The notes beneath the pieces were generated by a model. It searched no databases, had not been told where the DNA came from, and was given only the letters and a program-made list of their open reading frames with translations. A program made the position numbers and the translations under genes. A stretch of DNA of 9,827 nt from Thermoleophilia bacterium (GTDB lineage: Bacteria; Actinomycetota; Thermoleophilia; Gaiellales; Gaiellaceae): positions 1-9,827 of the forward strand of contig JAICLM010000066.1 of assembly GCA_025927435.1 (NCBI GenBank). Direction: 5' to 3'. Positions 1 to 5,848 of the stretch are shown here, piece by piece (position 1 is the first letter of the stretch; each line of letters starts with the position of its first letter).

Positions 1-851
1 ACGGCCGGATCAAGGCCTCGCCGCTTGCGCGCCGGATGGCGCGGGAGCGCGGCATCGAGCTCTCGGGGATCCGCGGCACGGGCCCCGATGGCCGGATCGT
101 GGCCGAGGACGTCGAGCGCGCGGAGGCCGGCGGGCCGACCGTTCCGGCGCCCGCACCGACTCTCGTGCCGAGCGGGCAGGTCGAGCGAGTCCCGCTTTCG
201 AACGTCCGCAAGACGATCGCGCGCCGGCTCACCGAGGCGTGGCAGATCCCCGTCTTCCAGCTCCAGGGTTCGGCGGACATGACCCGCGTGAACGCTCTCG
301 TCACCAGCCTCCGCGACCGCGACCCGGAGGTTCGCGTGACGGTCACCGACGTCCTCACGAAAGTCTGCGCGCAGGCGCTCATGCGCCATCGCGAGGTGAA
401 CGCGGAGTTCACCGAGGACGCGATCCTCCTCCAGCCGACGGCGAACGTCGGCCTCGCCGTCGCCGCACCGCAGGGCCTCGTCGTGCCGGTCATTCGCAGT
501 GCCGAGCGGCTCTCGCTGACCGAGATCGCAGGCGTGCGCGCCGACCTCGTCGGCCGGGCACGCGAGAGCAAGCTCCGCGCGGAGGATCTCGAGGGCGGCA
601 CCTTCACGATCTCGAACCTCGGCATGTACGCGGTGGAGAGCTTCACCGCGGTGCTCAACCCGCCGCAGGCGGCGATCGTCGCCGTCGGCGCGACCGAGGA
701 GCGCGTCGTCCCGGCCGGCGGCAAGACTGCCGTGCGCCCGATGGTCACCCTCACCTGCACCTTCGACCATCGCGCGGTCGACGGCGCCCCCGCTGCCGCC
801 TTCCTCCAGACGCTCAAGGAGAGCCTCGAGGACCCCGGGCTCGCGCTGTAG
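1..851 (+). CDS. Dihydrolipoamide acyltransferase (E2 of a 2-oxoacid dehydrogenase), 5' end missing
   Basis: This is the core subunit of a pyruvate-dehydrogenase-type complex. It moves the acyl group from lipoyl-lysine to CoA in the cytoplasm. The reading frame is open from base 3, so the lipoyl domain(s) lie upstream of the window. What remains starts with an E3/E1-binding domain (about bases 12-120, with SPLARRMARE and GTGPDGRI), then an Ala/Pro linker, then the catalytic domain from about base 190. The active-site motif DHRAVDGA is intact, with His at 768-770 and Asp at 780-782; DHRVVDG is the commoner form. The SNLGMY...NPPQAAI stretch resembles PDH-type E2s more than 2-oxoglutarate E2s, but substrate (pyruvate or branched/2-oxobutanoate) cannot be fixed from this part. 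Two small genes follow closely and E3 lies about 830 bases downstream. E1 genes would be expected upstream. Confidence 0.93.
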   Translation, partial: GRIKASPLARRMARERGIELSGIRGTGPDGRIVAEDVERAEAGGPTVPAPAPTLVPSGQVERVPLSNVRKTIARRLTEAWQIPVFQLQGSADMTRVNALVTSLRDRDPEVRVTVTDVLTKVCAQALMRHREVNAEFTEDAILLQPTANVGLAVAAPQGLVVPVIRSAERLSLTEIAGVRADLVGRARESKLRAEDLEGGTFTISNLGMYAVESFTAVLNPPQAAIVAVGATEERVVPAGGKTAVRPMVTLTCTFDHRAVDGAPAAAFLQTLKESLEDPGLAL

Positions 852-863
852 AACTACGTCCTG

Positions 864-1193
864 ATGGCGCCCACGGTCTGGTACCAGGTCCGCAGCCTCG
901 ACGACGGCCGCCGCTTCTACCAGGACGTGCTCGGCTTCGAGGAGCTCGCGGTCGACTTCGACGCGCGCTGGTCGGAGCTCAGGCGCGGCGACATGGAGAT
1001 CGGGCTCGCCGAGGGCGAGCCGCAGGAGAGTGGTGTCGCGCACGTCGACGTCGCCGATCTCAAGGAGGAGGCCGACCGGCTGCGCGAGGCGGGCGTCGAG
1101 GTAGGCATCGTTCTCGAGCTGACCGGGGAGATGCGTCTTCTCGACGTGTACGACCCCGACGGCAATCGGATCCAGCTCGCCCAGGAGCTCTAG
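864..1193 (+). CDS. VOC (glyoxalase/bleomycin-resistance fold) family protein
   Basis: This 109-residue protein has the size of a single VOC protein made of two beta-alpha-beta-beta-beta modules: residues about 3-50 (VRSLDDGRRFYQDVLGFEEL) and 58-107 (AHVDVADLKEEADRLREAG, then YDPDGNRIQL). The FYQDVLGF and DPDGNRI signatures are typical. Metal-dependent members usually carry His/Gln in strand 1, His in the second module and Glu near the C-terminus. Gln8 and His60 are candidates here, but the usual Glu is Gln104, so metal binding is uncertain. Substrate cannot be predicted; members include lyases, dioxygenases and binding proteins. The gene begins 12 bases after the E2 stop with no clear Shine-Dalgarno, so it is probably co-transcribed with E2. 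Confidence 0.85.
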   Translation: MAPTVWYQVRSLDDGRRFYQDVLGFEELAVDFDARWSELRRGDMEIGLAEGEPQESGVAHVDVADLKEEADRLREAGVEVGIVLELTGEMRLLDVYDPDGNRIQLAQEL

Positions 1194-1202
1194 GCAGGCG
1201 AC

Positions 1203-1646
1203 GTGCTTCGCCCGGTCGACCAGCAGGACACGCGCTTTCTCCGCGACATGCTTCGCCACGCCTACCACTGGCGGCTCGGCGATCCCGACCTGCCGGTCTA
1301 CCGCTACGTCAAGAGCTGGGGGCGGCGCGGCGACGCGGGCGTGATCGCCTCCGCCGGCCCCAACGCGTACGGCGCCGCGTGGTACCGGCTCTTTCCCGCG
1401 TCCGCGCCCGGGTTCGGCTTCGTGGACGAGGAGACGCCCGAGCTGACGATCGCCGTCGTCCCGAGCAAGCGCGGCCACGGCACCGGCGCCGAGCTGCTCG
1501 AAGCCCTGCTCGAGCAGGCCCGCGCGGAGGGCTTCTCGCGGATCAGCCTCAGCGCCGAGCCGGGGCAGACCGGCTTCTACGAGAAGCACGGCTTCCGCGA
1601 GGTCCGCCGCGAGGACCGAACCGTGACGATGGTCGCGGACCTCTGA
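1203..1646 (+). CDS. GNAT-family N-acetyltransferase
   Basis: This 147-residue protein has the GNAT fold. The acetyl-CoA pyrophosphate-binding loop is RGHGTG (residues 90-95), following strand ELTIAVVPSK and leading into helix AELLEALLEQARAEG. The C-terminal motif B is GFYEKHGFREV, with Tyr126 in the usual place of the general acid. The N-terminal part (HAYHWRLGDPDLPVYRYV) is not a signature I can assign to a substrate. GTG at 1203 is the chosen start; it lies 9 bases after the stop of the VOC gene and gives a full-length domain. No strong Shine-Dalgarno is present, only a G-rich stretch. Tight spacing suggests one transcript with E2 and the VOC gene. Acceptor could be a small molecule or a protein N-terminus; unknown. 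Confidence 0.87.
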   Translation: MLRPVDQQDTRFLRDMLRHAYHWRLGDPDLPVYRYVKSWGRRGDAGVIASAGPNAYGAAWYRLFPASAPGFGFVDEETPELTIAVVPSKRGHGTGAELLEALLEQARAEGFSRISLSAEPGQTGFYEKHGFREVRREDRTVTMVADL

Positions 1647-1647
1647 T

Positions 1648-1653
1648 TACCCT
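1648..1653 (+). promoter_or_regulatory. Possible -10 element upstream of lpdA
   Basis: TACCCT fits the TANNNT -10 pattern and lies just after the GNAT stop codon. Transcription would start near base 1660, giving a leader of about 20 bases that carries the AGGGAG ribosome binding site. A weak -35 candidate (GTGACG, 1623-1628) is 19 bases away, longer than ideal. This would let E3 be expressed apart from E2, which makes sense because E3 is shared between complexes. Motif only. Confidence 0.3.
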
Positions 1654-1668
1654 CCACTGCAACGAGAC

Positions 1669-1674
1669 AGGGAG
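1669..1674 (+). promoter_or_regulatory. Ribosome binding site that decides the lpdA start
   Basis: AGGGAG lies six bases before ATG 1681 but directly touches the alternative in-frame ATG at 1675. Normal spacing therefore favours 1681. The two starts differ by only two residues (Met-Ser). Confidence 0.7.
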
Positions 1675-1680
1675 ATGAGC

Positions 1681-3090
1681 ATGGAAGTTGACGTCGCCGT
1701 CCTGGGGGGCGGCCCCGGCGGCTACTCGGCCGCCATCCGCGCCGCGCAGCTCGGCGCGCAGGTGGCCTGCATCGAGCGGGAGCCCGAGCTCGGCGGGACG
1801 TGCCTGCGCGTGGGCTGCATCCCGACCAAGGCATGGGTGCAGACCGCGTTCGCGCTGAAGGAGGCCGAGGAGTCGTTCGCGAAGTTCGGCGTCACGGTGG
1901 GGGAGGCGAAGCTCGACTTCGCCGCCTCGAACGCATGGAAGGCGGGCGTCGTCAAGCAGATGACTTCGGGGGTTGCGAGCCTCTTCAAGGCGAACGGCGT
2001 CGAGTGGGTCAAGGGGGCGGGCCGCTTCACCGATGCGAACACCATCGCGGTCGAGGGCGGGGAGGACGTCTCCTTCAAGTCGGCGGTCATCGCCACGGGC
2101 TCGTACCCGCTCCGCCCGCCGATCGACGGCCTCGACTCGTCGCGCTGCGTCGATTCGACCGGGTTGCTCGCACAGGAGCAGGTGCCCGGCCGGCTCGTCA
2201 TCCTCGGGGGCGGCATCATCGGCTGCGAGTTCGCGTCGATCTTCAAGCGCTTCGGCAGCGAGGTGACCATCGTCGAGATGCTCGACTCCCTGATTCCGCA
2301 GGAGGACGCCGACGCGGCGAAGGAGCTCAGGAAGCAGTTCGAGAAGCGCGGGATCGTGCTCCAGCTCGGCAAGCAGTGTACGAAGGTCGACGATGACGGC
2401 TCGCAGCTCACGGTCCACTACGGCGACGGCGAGACGGTTCAGGCCGATCTGATGCTCGTCTCCGTCGGCCGGGGCCCGCTCGTCGAGGGAATCGGGCTCG
2501 AGGAGGCCGGAGTCGAGTACGACCGGCGGAGCGGCGTCACGACCGACGACCATCGGCGCACGAGCGTTCCGCACATCTACGCCGTGGGCGATTGCGCCGG
2601 CTACTGGCAGCTCGCGCACACCGCGTTCCGCGAGGGCGAGATCGCCGCCGAGAACGCGACGGGCCACGAGGCCACCTTCGACAACCGCGCCATCCCGCGC
2701 CCGATCTACACCGATCCGGAGATCGCGGCGGTCGGGCTGACCGAGGCGGAAGCGCGGGAGCAGTACGGCGACGACGTCGCGGTCGGCCAGTTCCCGTGGA
2801 TCGCGAACGCGCGCGCCGTGATGCAGGACGAGACGGTCGGCTGGGTCAAGTCGATCCACGAGACCCGCTACGGCGAGCTCCTCGGCCTCGTCATGGTCGG
2901 CCCGCACGTGACCGACATGGTCGAGGCCGGAGTCGTCGCGATCGACGCGGAGTCCACGGTCGAGACCGTCGCGGACGGCATCGCGCCGCATCCGACGCTC
3001 TCCGAGGCGATCAAGGAGGCAGGGCTCGTCGCGCTCGGCCGCGCCATCCACATTCCGAACCGCAAGCGGCGGGCGGCCGCACCCGCTTAG
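1681..3090 (+). CDS. lpdA: Dihydrolipoyl dehydrogenase (E3)
   Basis: This flavoenzyme reoxidises dihydrolipoyl groups of 2-oxoacid dehydrogenase complexes and passes electrons to NAD+. The 469-residue length is normal for the family. Visible in order: FAD-binding GGGPGG near the N-terminus; the redox-active disulfide in GGTCLRVGCIPTKA (Cys41 and Cys46); the NAD-binding GGGIIGCE (residues 176-183); the second FAD motif IYAVGDCAG (Asp304); and the C-terminal dimer domain with the catalytic HPTLSE (His437 and Glu442). No key residue is missing. ATG 1681 was chosen over ATG 1675 because of spacing to the AGGGAG site. E2 lies 830 bases upstream, separated by two unrelated small genes, so E3 very probably serves that complex and perhaps others. 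A possible promoter lies at 1648-1653. Confidence 0.95.
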   Translation: MEVDVAVLGGGPGGYSAAIRAAQLGAQVACIEREPELGGTCLRVGCIPTKAWVQTAFALKEAEESFAKFGVTVGEAKLDFAASNAWKAGVVKQMTSGVASLFKANGVEWVKGAGRFTDANTIAVEGGEDVSFKSAVIATGSYPLRPPIDGLDSSRCVDSTGLLAQEQVPGRLVILGGGIIGCEFASIFKRFGSEVTIVEMLDSLIPQEDADAAKELRKQFEKRGIVLQLGKQCTKVDDDGSQLTVHYGDGETVQADLMLVSVGRGPLVEGIGLEEAGVEYDRRSGVTTDDHRRTSVPHIYAVGDCAGYWQLAHTAFREGEIAAENATGHEATFDNRAIPRPIYTDPEIAAVGLTEAEAREQYGDDVAVGQFPWIANARAVMQDETVGWVKSIHETRYGELLGLVMVGPHVTDMVEAGVVAIDAESTVETVADGIAPHPTLSEAIKEAGLVALGRAIHIPNRKRRAAAPA

Positions 3091-3093
3091 GCT
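3088..3093 (+). promoter_or_regulatory. Possible -10 element overlapping the lpdA stop codon
   Basis: TAGGCT matches TANNNT and uses the TAG stop of lpdA as its first three bases. A start near base 3100 would give an 18-base leader containing the strong GGAGAGGAG site. No -35 was recognised. The stop codon supplies TAG automatically, so chance agreement is fairly likely. Confidence 0.22.
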
Positions 3094-3103
3094 GCGTTGA
3101 GCC

Positions 3104-3112
3104 GGAGAGGAG
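3104..3112 (+). promoter_or_regulatory. Strong Shine-Dalgarno of the small basic-protein gene
   Basis: GGAGAGGAG ends six bases before ATG 3119. It is the best ribosome binding site in the window and is the main evidence that the short frame behind it is a real gene. Confidence 0.75.
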
Positions 3113-3118
3113 ACTGGC

Positions 3119-3289
3119 ATGACAATCGTGAACAGGCGGAACGCCGTCGTGGGCTATCTCGCCATCAAGACGGGAAAGGTCGTCGCGCGTCGCAAGGCGA
3201 AGCAGGTCGGCGGGAAGCTGACCCCGCCCTGGGGCAACACCAACAACAAGAGCGACAAGAAGGGCCACAAGCAGAGCAAGAAGTCTTGA
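3119..3289 (+). CDS. Small, highly basic hypothetical protein (56 aa)
   Basis: I do not recognise a function. The 56-residue product begins MTIVNRRNAVVGYLAIKTGK and ends in a polar Lys/Asn-rich tail (residues 39-56). It has about 15 Lys/Arg against one Asp (Asp46), so it is very basic. Residues 9-22 form a short apolar, possibly amphipathic stretch that is too short for a firm membrane call; one Trp (Trp38) lies in the middle at TPPWGN. Reality is supported by a perfect Shine-Dalgarno at six-base spacing, by filling the gap between lpdA and hisC exactly, and by its stop overlapping the hisC start (TTGA, 3286-3289). I have a vague impression of similar NRRNA-type short proteins in actinobacteria, but this is unverified. 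A nucleic-acid-binding or membrane-surface role fits the charge; that is speculation. Confidence 0.72.
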   Translation: MTIVNRRNAVVGYLAIKTGKVVARRKAKQVGGKLTPPWGNTNNKSDKKGHKQSKKS

Positions 3290-4383
3290 GCGGGCTCTTC
3301 CGTTCCTCGATCGACGGCCTTGTTCCCTACGAGCCGGGCAAGCCGGTCGAGGCGGTGCAGCGGGAGCTCGGGCTGGAGCGCGTCGTCAAGCTCGCCTCGA
3401 ACGAGGGGCCGTTCCCGCCGTTCCCGGCGGCGCTCGAGGCGATGCAGCGCGCCGCGCTCGAGCTCAACCGCTATCCGGACGGCGGCGCCTGGACGCTGCG
3501 CACCGAGCTCGCGGAGCGGCACGGCGTCGCCTTCGAGGAGCTCGTCGTCGGCGCCGGCGCCGACGGGATCATCGATCTGCTCGCGCAGGCGACGCTCGAT
3601 CCGGGCGACGAGGTCGTGTGCGGCTGGCCGTCGTTTCCAAGCTACGTCCTCACGGCCGCGAAGCTCGGCGCCGAGGCGCGGCGCGTCCCCCTGAGCGACC
3701 ACACGTACGACCTCGAAGGCCTGCTCGCCGCAATCGGCCCGCGGACGAAGCTCGTCTACGTCTGCCACCCGAACAACCCGACGGGGACAGCGAACGGCCG
3801 GGACGAGCTCGTCAAGTTCCTCGACCGGCTCCCCGACCACGTCCTCTGCGTCCTCGACCAGGCGTACTTCGAGTACAGCGACGACCCGGACTACGTCGAC
3901 GGGCTCGAGCTCTTTCGAGAGGGCCGCCGGATCGCGGTGCTGCGCACCTTCTCCAAGATCTACGGGCTCGCCGGTCTGAGGGTCGGCTGGGGCGCGGCTC
4001 CGGCGGACGTCGCCGCGGCGACGAGCAAGGTGCGGCGCGCGTTCGACGTGGCGGCGACGGCCCAGGCGGCCGCACTCGCGAGCCTCGACGACGCCCAGGA
4101 GATCGCGCGGCGCCGGGAGCTGAACGCGACAGGTCGCGACCGGTTGACCGAGATCCTGCGCGGTCACGGGCTCGAGCCGGCGGGCCCGTCTCGCGGCAAC
4201 TTCCTGTTCGCCGACGTTGGAGGCGGCCGGGAACTGTTCGAGCGGCTGCAACGCGAGGGCGTCATCGTGCGTCCGCTCGACGGCTTCGGCGCCCCGGAGG
4301 CGATTCGCGTGACCGTCGGCACGCCGGAGGAGAACGAGTTCTTCGCTGTCGGGTTGGGACACGTCCTTTCGGGCGTCTCGTAA
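3286..4383 (+). CDS. hisC: Histidinol-phosphate aminotransferase family (HisC-like)
   Basis: This is a fold-type I PLP aminotransferase. HisC converts imidazole-acetol phosphate to histidinol phosphate with glutamate as donor; relatives act on aromatic amino acids. The 365 residues are a usual HisC length. Visible: the N-terminal PYEPGKP substrate-binding motif, LASNEGP (residues 36-42; most HisCs have SNENP), HPNNPTG (161-167), DQAY with the PLP-pairing Asp191 and Tyr194, the Schiff-base Lys224 in TFSKIYGLAGLRVGWG, and the C-terminal RVTVGTPEENEFF. The frame is open further upstream, but TTG 3286 is chosen because the family N-terminus begins there and it overlaps the previous stop by four bases. 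No good Shine-Dalgarno precedes it, so coupling to the small gene is likely. No other his gene is nearby, so an aromatic aminotransferase role is possible. Confidence 0.88.
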   Translation: MSGLFRSSIDGLVPYEPGKPVEAVQRELGLERVVKLASNEGPFPPFPAALEAMQRAALELNRYPDGGAWTLRTELAERHGVAFEELVVGAGADGIIDLLAQATLDPGDEVVCGWPSFPSYVLTAAKLGAEARRVPLSDHTYDLEGLLAAIGPRTKLVYVCHPNNPTGTANGRDELVKFLDRLPDHVLCVLDQAYFEYSDDPDYVDGLELFREGRRIAVLRTFSKIYGLAGLRVGWGAAPADVAAATSKVRRAFDVAATAQAAALASLDDAQEIARRRELNATGRDRLTEILRGHGLEPAGPSRGNFLFADVGGGRELFERLQREGVIVRPLDGFGAPEAIRVTVGTPEENEFFAVGLGHVLSGVS

Positions 4384-4400
4384 CCAGCCAGCATCGGTGG

Positions 4401-4406
4401 TACTTT
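4401..4406 (+). promoter_or_regulatory. Possible -10 element for the MFS gene
   Basis: TACTTT is the only TANNNT hexamer I noticed in the gap between hisC and the exporter gene. A start near 4413 would give a leader of about 170 bases containing the dyad at 4490-4510. No convincing -35 is visible. Weak call. Confidence 0.18.
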
Positions 4407-4489
4407 CGGGCGAGCCCTTGAGCTCCCAACGAAATGACGCACGGGTCGTCTGGGCACGCTGTGCGGCGCGCTGCCGCCTCCTCGGTCGC

Positions 4490-4510
4490 GTGAATAGCGC
4501 CGCTGTTCAC
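4490..4510 (+). promoter_or_regulatory. 21-bp dyad, candidate operator or RNA hairpin upstream of the exporter
   Basis: The arms GTGAATAGCG (4490-4499) and CGCTGTTCAC (4501-4510) are inverted copies around one central C, with nine of ten pairs matching and the tenth a G-T pair that would be a wobble in RNA. It sits 71 bases before the start of an MFS exporter. Exporters of this type are often controlled by repressors that bind such dyads; no regulator gene is adjacent. As RNA it could fold as an 8-bp stem with a 5-base loop. No T-run follows, so it is not an ordinary terminator. Confidence 0.45.
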
Positions 4511-4512
4511 GC

Positions 4513-4528
4513 TCCCTGCGTCCCTGCG
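4513..4528 (+). repeat. Two tandem copies of an 8-bp unit
   Basis: TCCCTGCG occurs twice in direct tandem, two bases after the dyad at 4490-4510. It may be a slippage product or part of a regulatory site. Nothing else supports a function. Confidence 0.4.
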
Positions 4529-4572
4529 TCGCACTCGCCCATCGCACCCGGTCGACGCGTGGTCACTCCGGC

Positions 4573-4577
4573 AGGAG
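4573..4577 (+). promoter_or_regulatory. Ribosome binding site of the MFS gene
   Basis: AGGAG lies four bases before GTG 4582. It supports this GTG as the start, which also puts the first hydrophobic helix at the usual distance from the N-terminus. Confidence 0.65.
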
Positions 4578-4581
4578 TTCT

Positions 4582-5838
4582 GTGAGGCTCTCGTCGGCCC
4601 AGCTCACGCCGCTCAGGCTGCCGGGGTTCCGGAGCCTGTTCTTCGCGACGCTCGCGTCGAGTGCGGGGACGCTTCTCGCCGCCGTCGCGCTCGTGATCGA
4701 CGTTCAGCAGCGGACGGACTCCGGACCCTGGGTCGCCGCGGTGGTCATCGTCGAGTTTCTGCCGACGGTCGTCGTGGGGCTCCTGCTCGGGCCGCTCCTC
4801 GACCGGCTCGACCGCCGCTCGCTGATGATCGCCGCGGACGCCGTCCGGGTGGGGGTCTTCGTGGCGTTGCCGTTCGCCCCGAGCGTGGGGTGGATCGTCG
4901 GCCTCGCAGCCGTCGCCGGTCTCGCGACCGGCTTCTTCCGTCCGGCTGTCTACGCGGGAATCCCGAACCTCGTCCCCGACGCGGAGCTGCCCAACGCGAA
5001 CGCGCTGCTGCAGACGGTCGAGAACGTGAGCTGGGCGGTCGCGCCGGTGCTCGGCGGCGTCCTCGCCACTGCAGCGGGCCCGTCGCTTGCGTACGCGATC
5101 AACGCGGCCTCCTTCGCCGTCTCCATCTCGCTCGTCGTGCGGATCCCCTCGCGCCTGTTGCAGAGCGAGCGCGCCCTCTCGCGCGGCCACTGGCGCGATC
5201 TGCGCGACGGCTTCAGCGCGACCCTTCGCTCGCCCTCGATGCGGGCCGTGCTCGTCGCCTGGGGCATCGCCTCCCTGGCGACGGGTGCTGCCAACGCCGT
5301 CGAGATATTCCTCGCCAAGCACACGTTCTCGTCCGGCGACATCGGCTACGGGCTCCTCTACGGCGCGATGGGGACCGGCCTCGTGGTGGGAAGCTTCGCC
5401 AGCGCGAGTGTGCTGTCCCGCTCCGGCGTCGCGCGCACCTATGGCGCGAGTCTCACGCTGATGGCGATGGGCTATGTCGGGGCGGCGTCGAGCCCCAACG
5501 TCTGGATCGCGGCCGTCTGCGTCCTGGTCTCCGGCGTCGGCAACGGCGCGGCCATCGCGTGCAACGCGCTGCTCGTCCAGCGCGGCACCTTCGACCTCAT
5601 GCGCGGCCGCGCGCTGACCTTCGTGATGAGCATCACCTACGTCCTCGTCGGTGCGGGCAACGGGATCGGCGGTCTGCTCCTCGACCCGACGGGCCCGCGC
5701 TGGATCTGGGGCGCCTGCGGCGCGACGCTGGCGGTCGCCGCGGTCGCCGGACGGCTGATGGCGCGCAAGCTCGGCAGCGAGACGCCCGCCGAGGCCGAGG
5801 TACGGGCCGAGCCCACACGCGTGGCAGCCGCGCACTAG
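4582..5838 (+). CDS. MFS transporter, EntS/MFS_3-like exporter
   Basis: This 418-residue membrane protein has about 12 hydrophobic segments, starting with residues 18-40 and ending with WIWGACGATLAVAAVAGRLM. The MFS motif A, GPLLDRLDRR (residues 70-79), lies between helices 2 and 3. FFRPAVYAGIPNLVP, the PNANALLQ stretch and LGGVLATAAGPSLAYAINAASFAVS resemble the MFS_3 branch, which includes enterobactin exporter EntS and macrolide-efflux-like proteins. It is probably a proton-driven exporter of small molecules; substrate is not predictable. Start is GTG with AGGAG four bases upstream. A dyad at 4490-4510 is a candidate control site. meaB begins 10 bases after its stop, but a promoter-like hexamer spans that junction, so the two need not be co-expressed. 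Confidence 0.88.
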   Translation: MRLSSAQLTPLRLPGFRSLFFATLASSAGTLLAAVALVIDVQQRTDSGPWVAAVVIVEFLPTVVVGLLLGPLLDRLDRRSLMIAADAVRVGVFVALPFAPSVGWIVGLAAVAGLATGFFRPAVYAGIPNLVPDAELPNANALLQTVENVSWAVAPVLGGVLATAAGPSLAYAINAASFAVSISLVVRIPSRLLQSERALSRGHWRDLRDGFSATLRSPSMRAVLVAWGIASLATGAANAVEIFLAKHTFSSGDIGYGLLYGAMGTGLVVGSFASASVLSRSGVARTYGASLTLMAMGYVGAASSPNVWIAAVCVLVSGVGNGAAIACNALLVQRGTFDLMRGRALTFVMSITYVLVGAGNGIGGLLLDPTGPRWIWGACGATLAVAAVAGRLMARKLGSETPAEAEVRAEPTRVAAAH

Positions 5839-5841
5839 AGT
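5836..5841 (+). promoter_or_regulatory. Candidate -10 element for leaderless meaB mRNA
   Basis: TAGAGT matches TANNNT and is followed by seven bases and then GTG 5849, so transcription would begin at or next to the start codon. No Shine-Dalgarno exists before this gene. The first three bases are the TAG stop of the MFS gene. No -35 was seen. The block TAGAGTCCGCGC is nearly identical to the one before the cyclase gene (8011-8022). Confidence 0.42.
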
Positions 5842-5848
5842 CCGCGCG

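Noticed and set aside
239..1678. + strand frame of 479 codons overlapping E2, VOC and GNAT genes
   Set aside because: The translation is Arg/Pro/Gly-rich with no domain and lies out of frame with three recognisable proteins.
1549..3120. Long open frame of 523 codons on the minus strand opposite lpdA
   Set aside because: It is rich in Arg, Asp and Leu with no recognisable domain, and the + strand carries an intact lpdA. Such antisense frames are a by-product of G/C-ending codons.
3097..3285. N-terminal extension of HisC upstream of TTG 3286
   Set aside because: The extra residues are low-complexity and Gln/Glu/Arg-rich, are out of frame over the well-supported small gene, and precede the normal family N-terminus.
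4401..4430. GGGCGAGCCC as a terminator after hisC
   Set aside because: The stem is four base pairs with a two-base loop that cannot close, and no T-run follows.
4507..5835. Minus-strand frame of 442 codons opposite the MFS gene
   Set aside because: The + strand encodes a clear 12-helix transporter; the antisense product is highly charged and lacks any motif.
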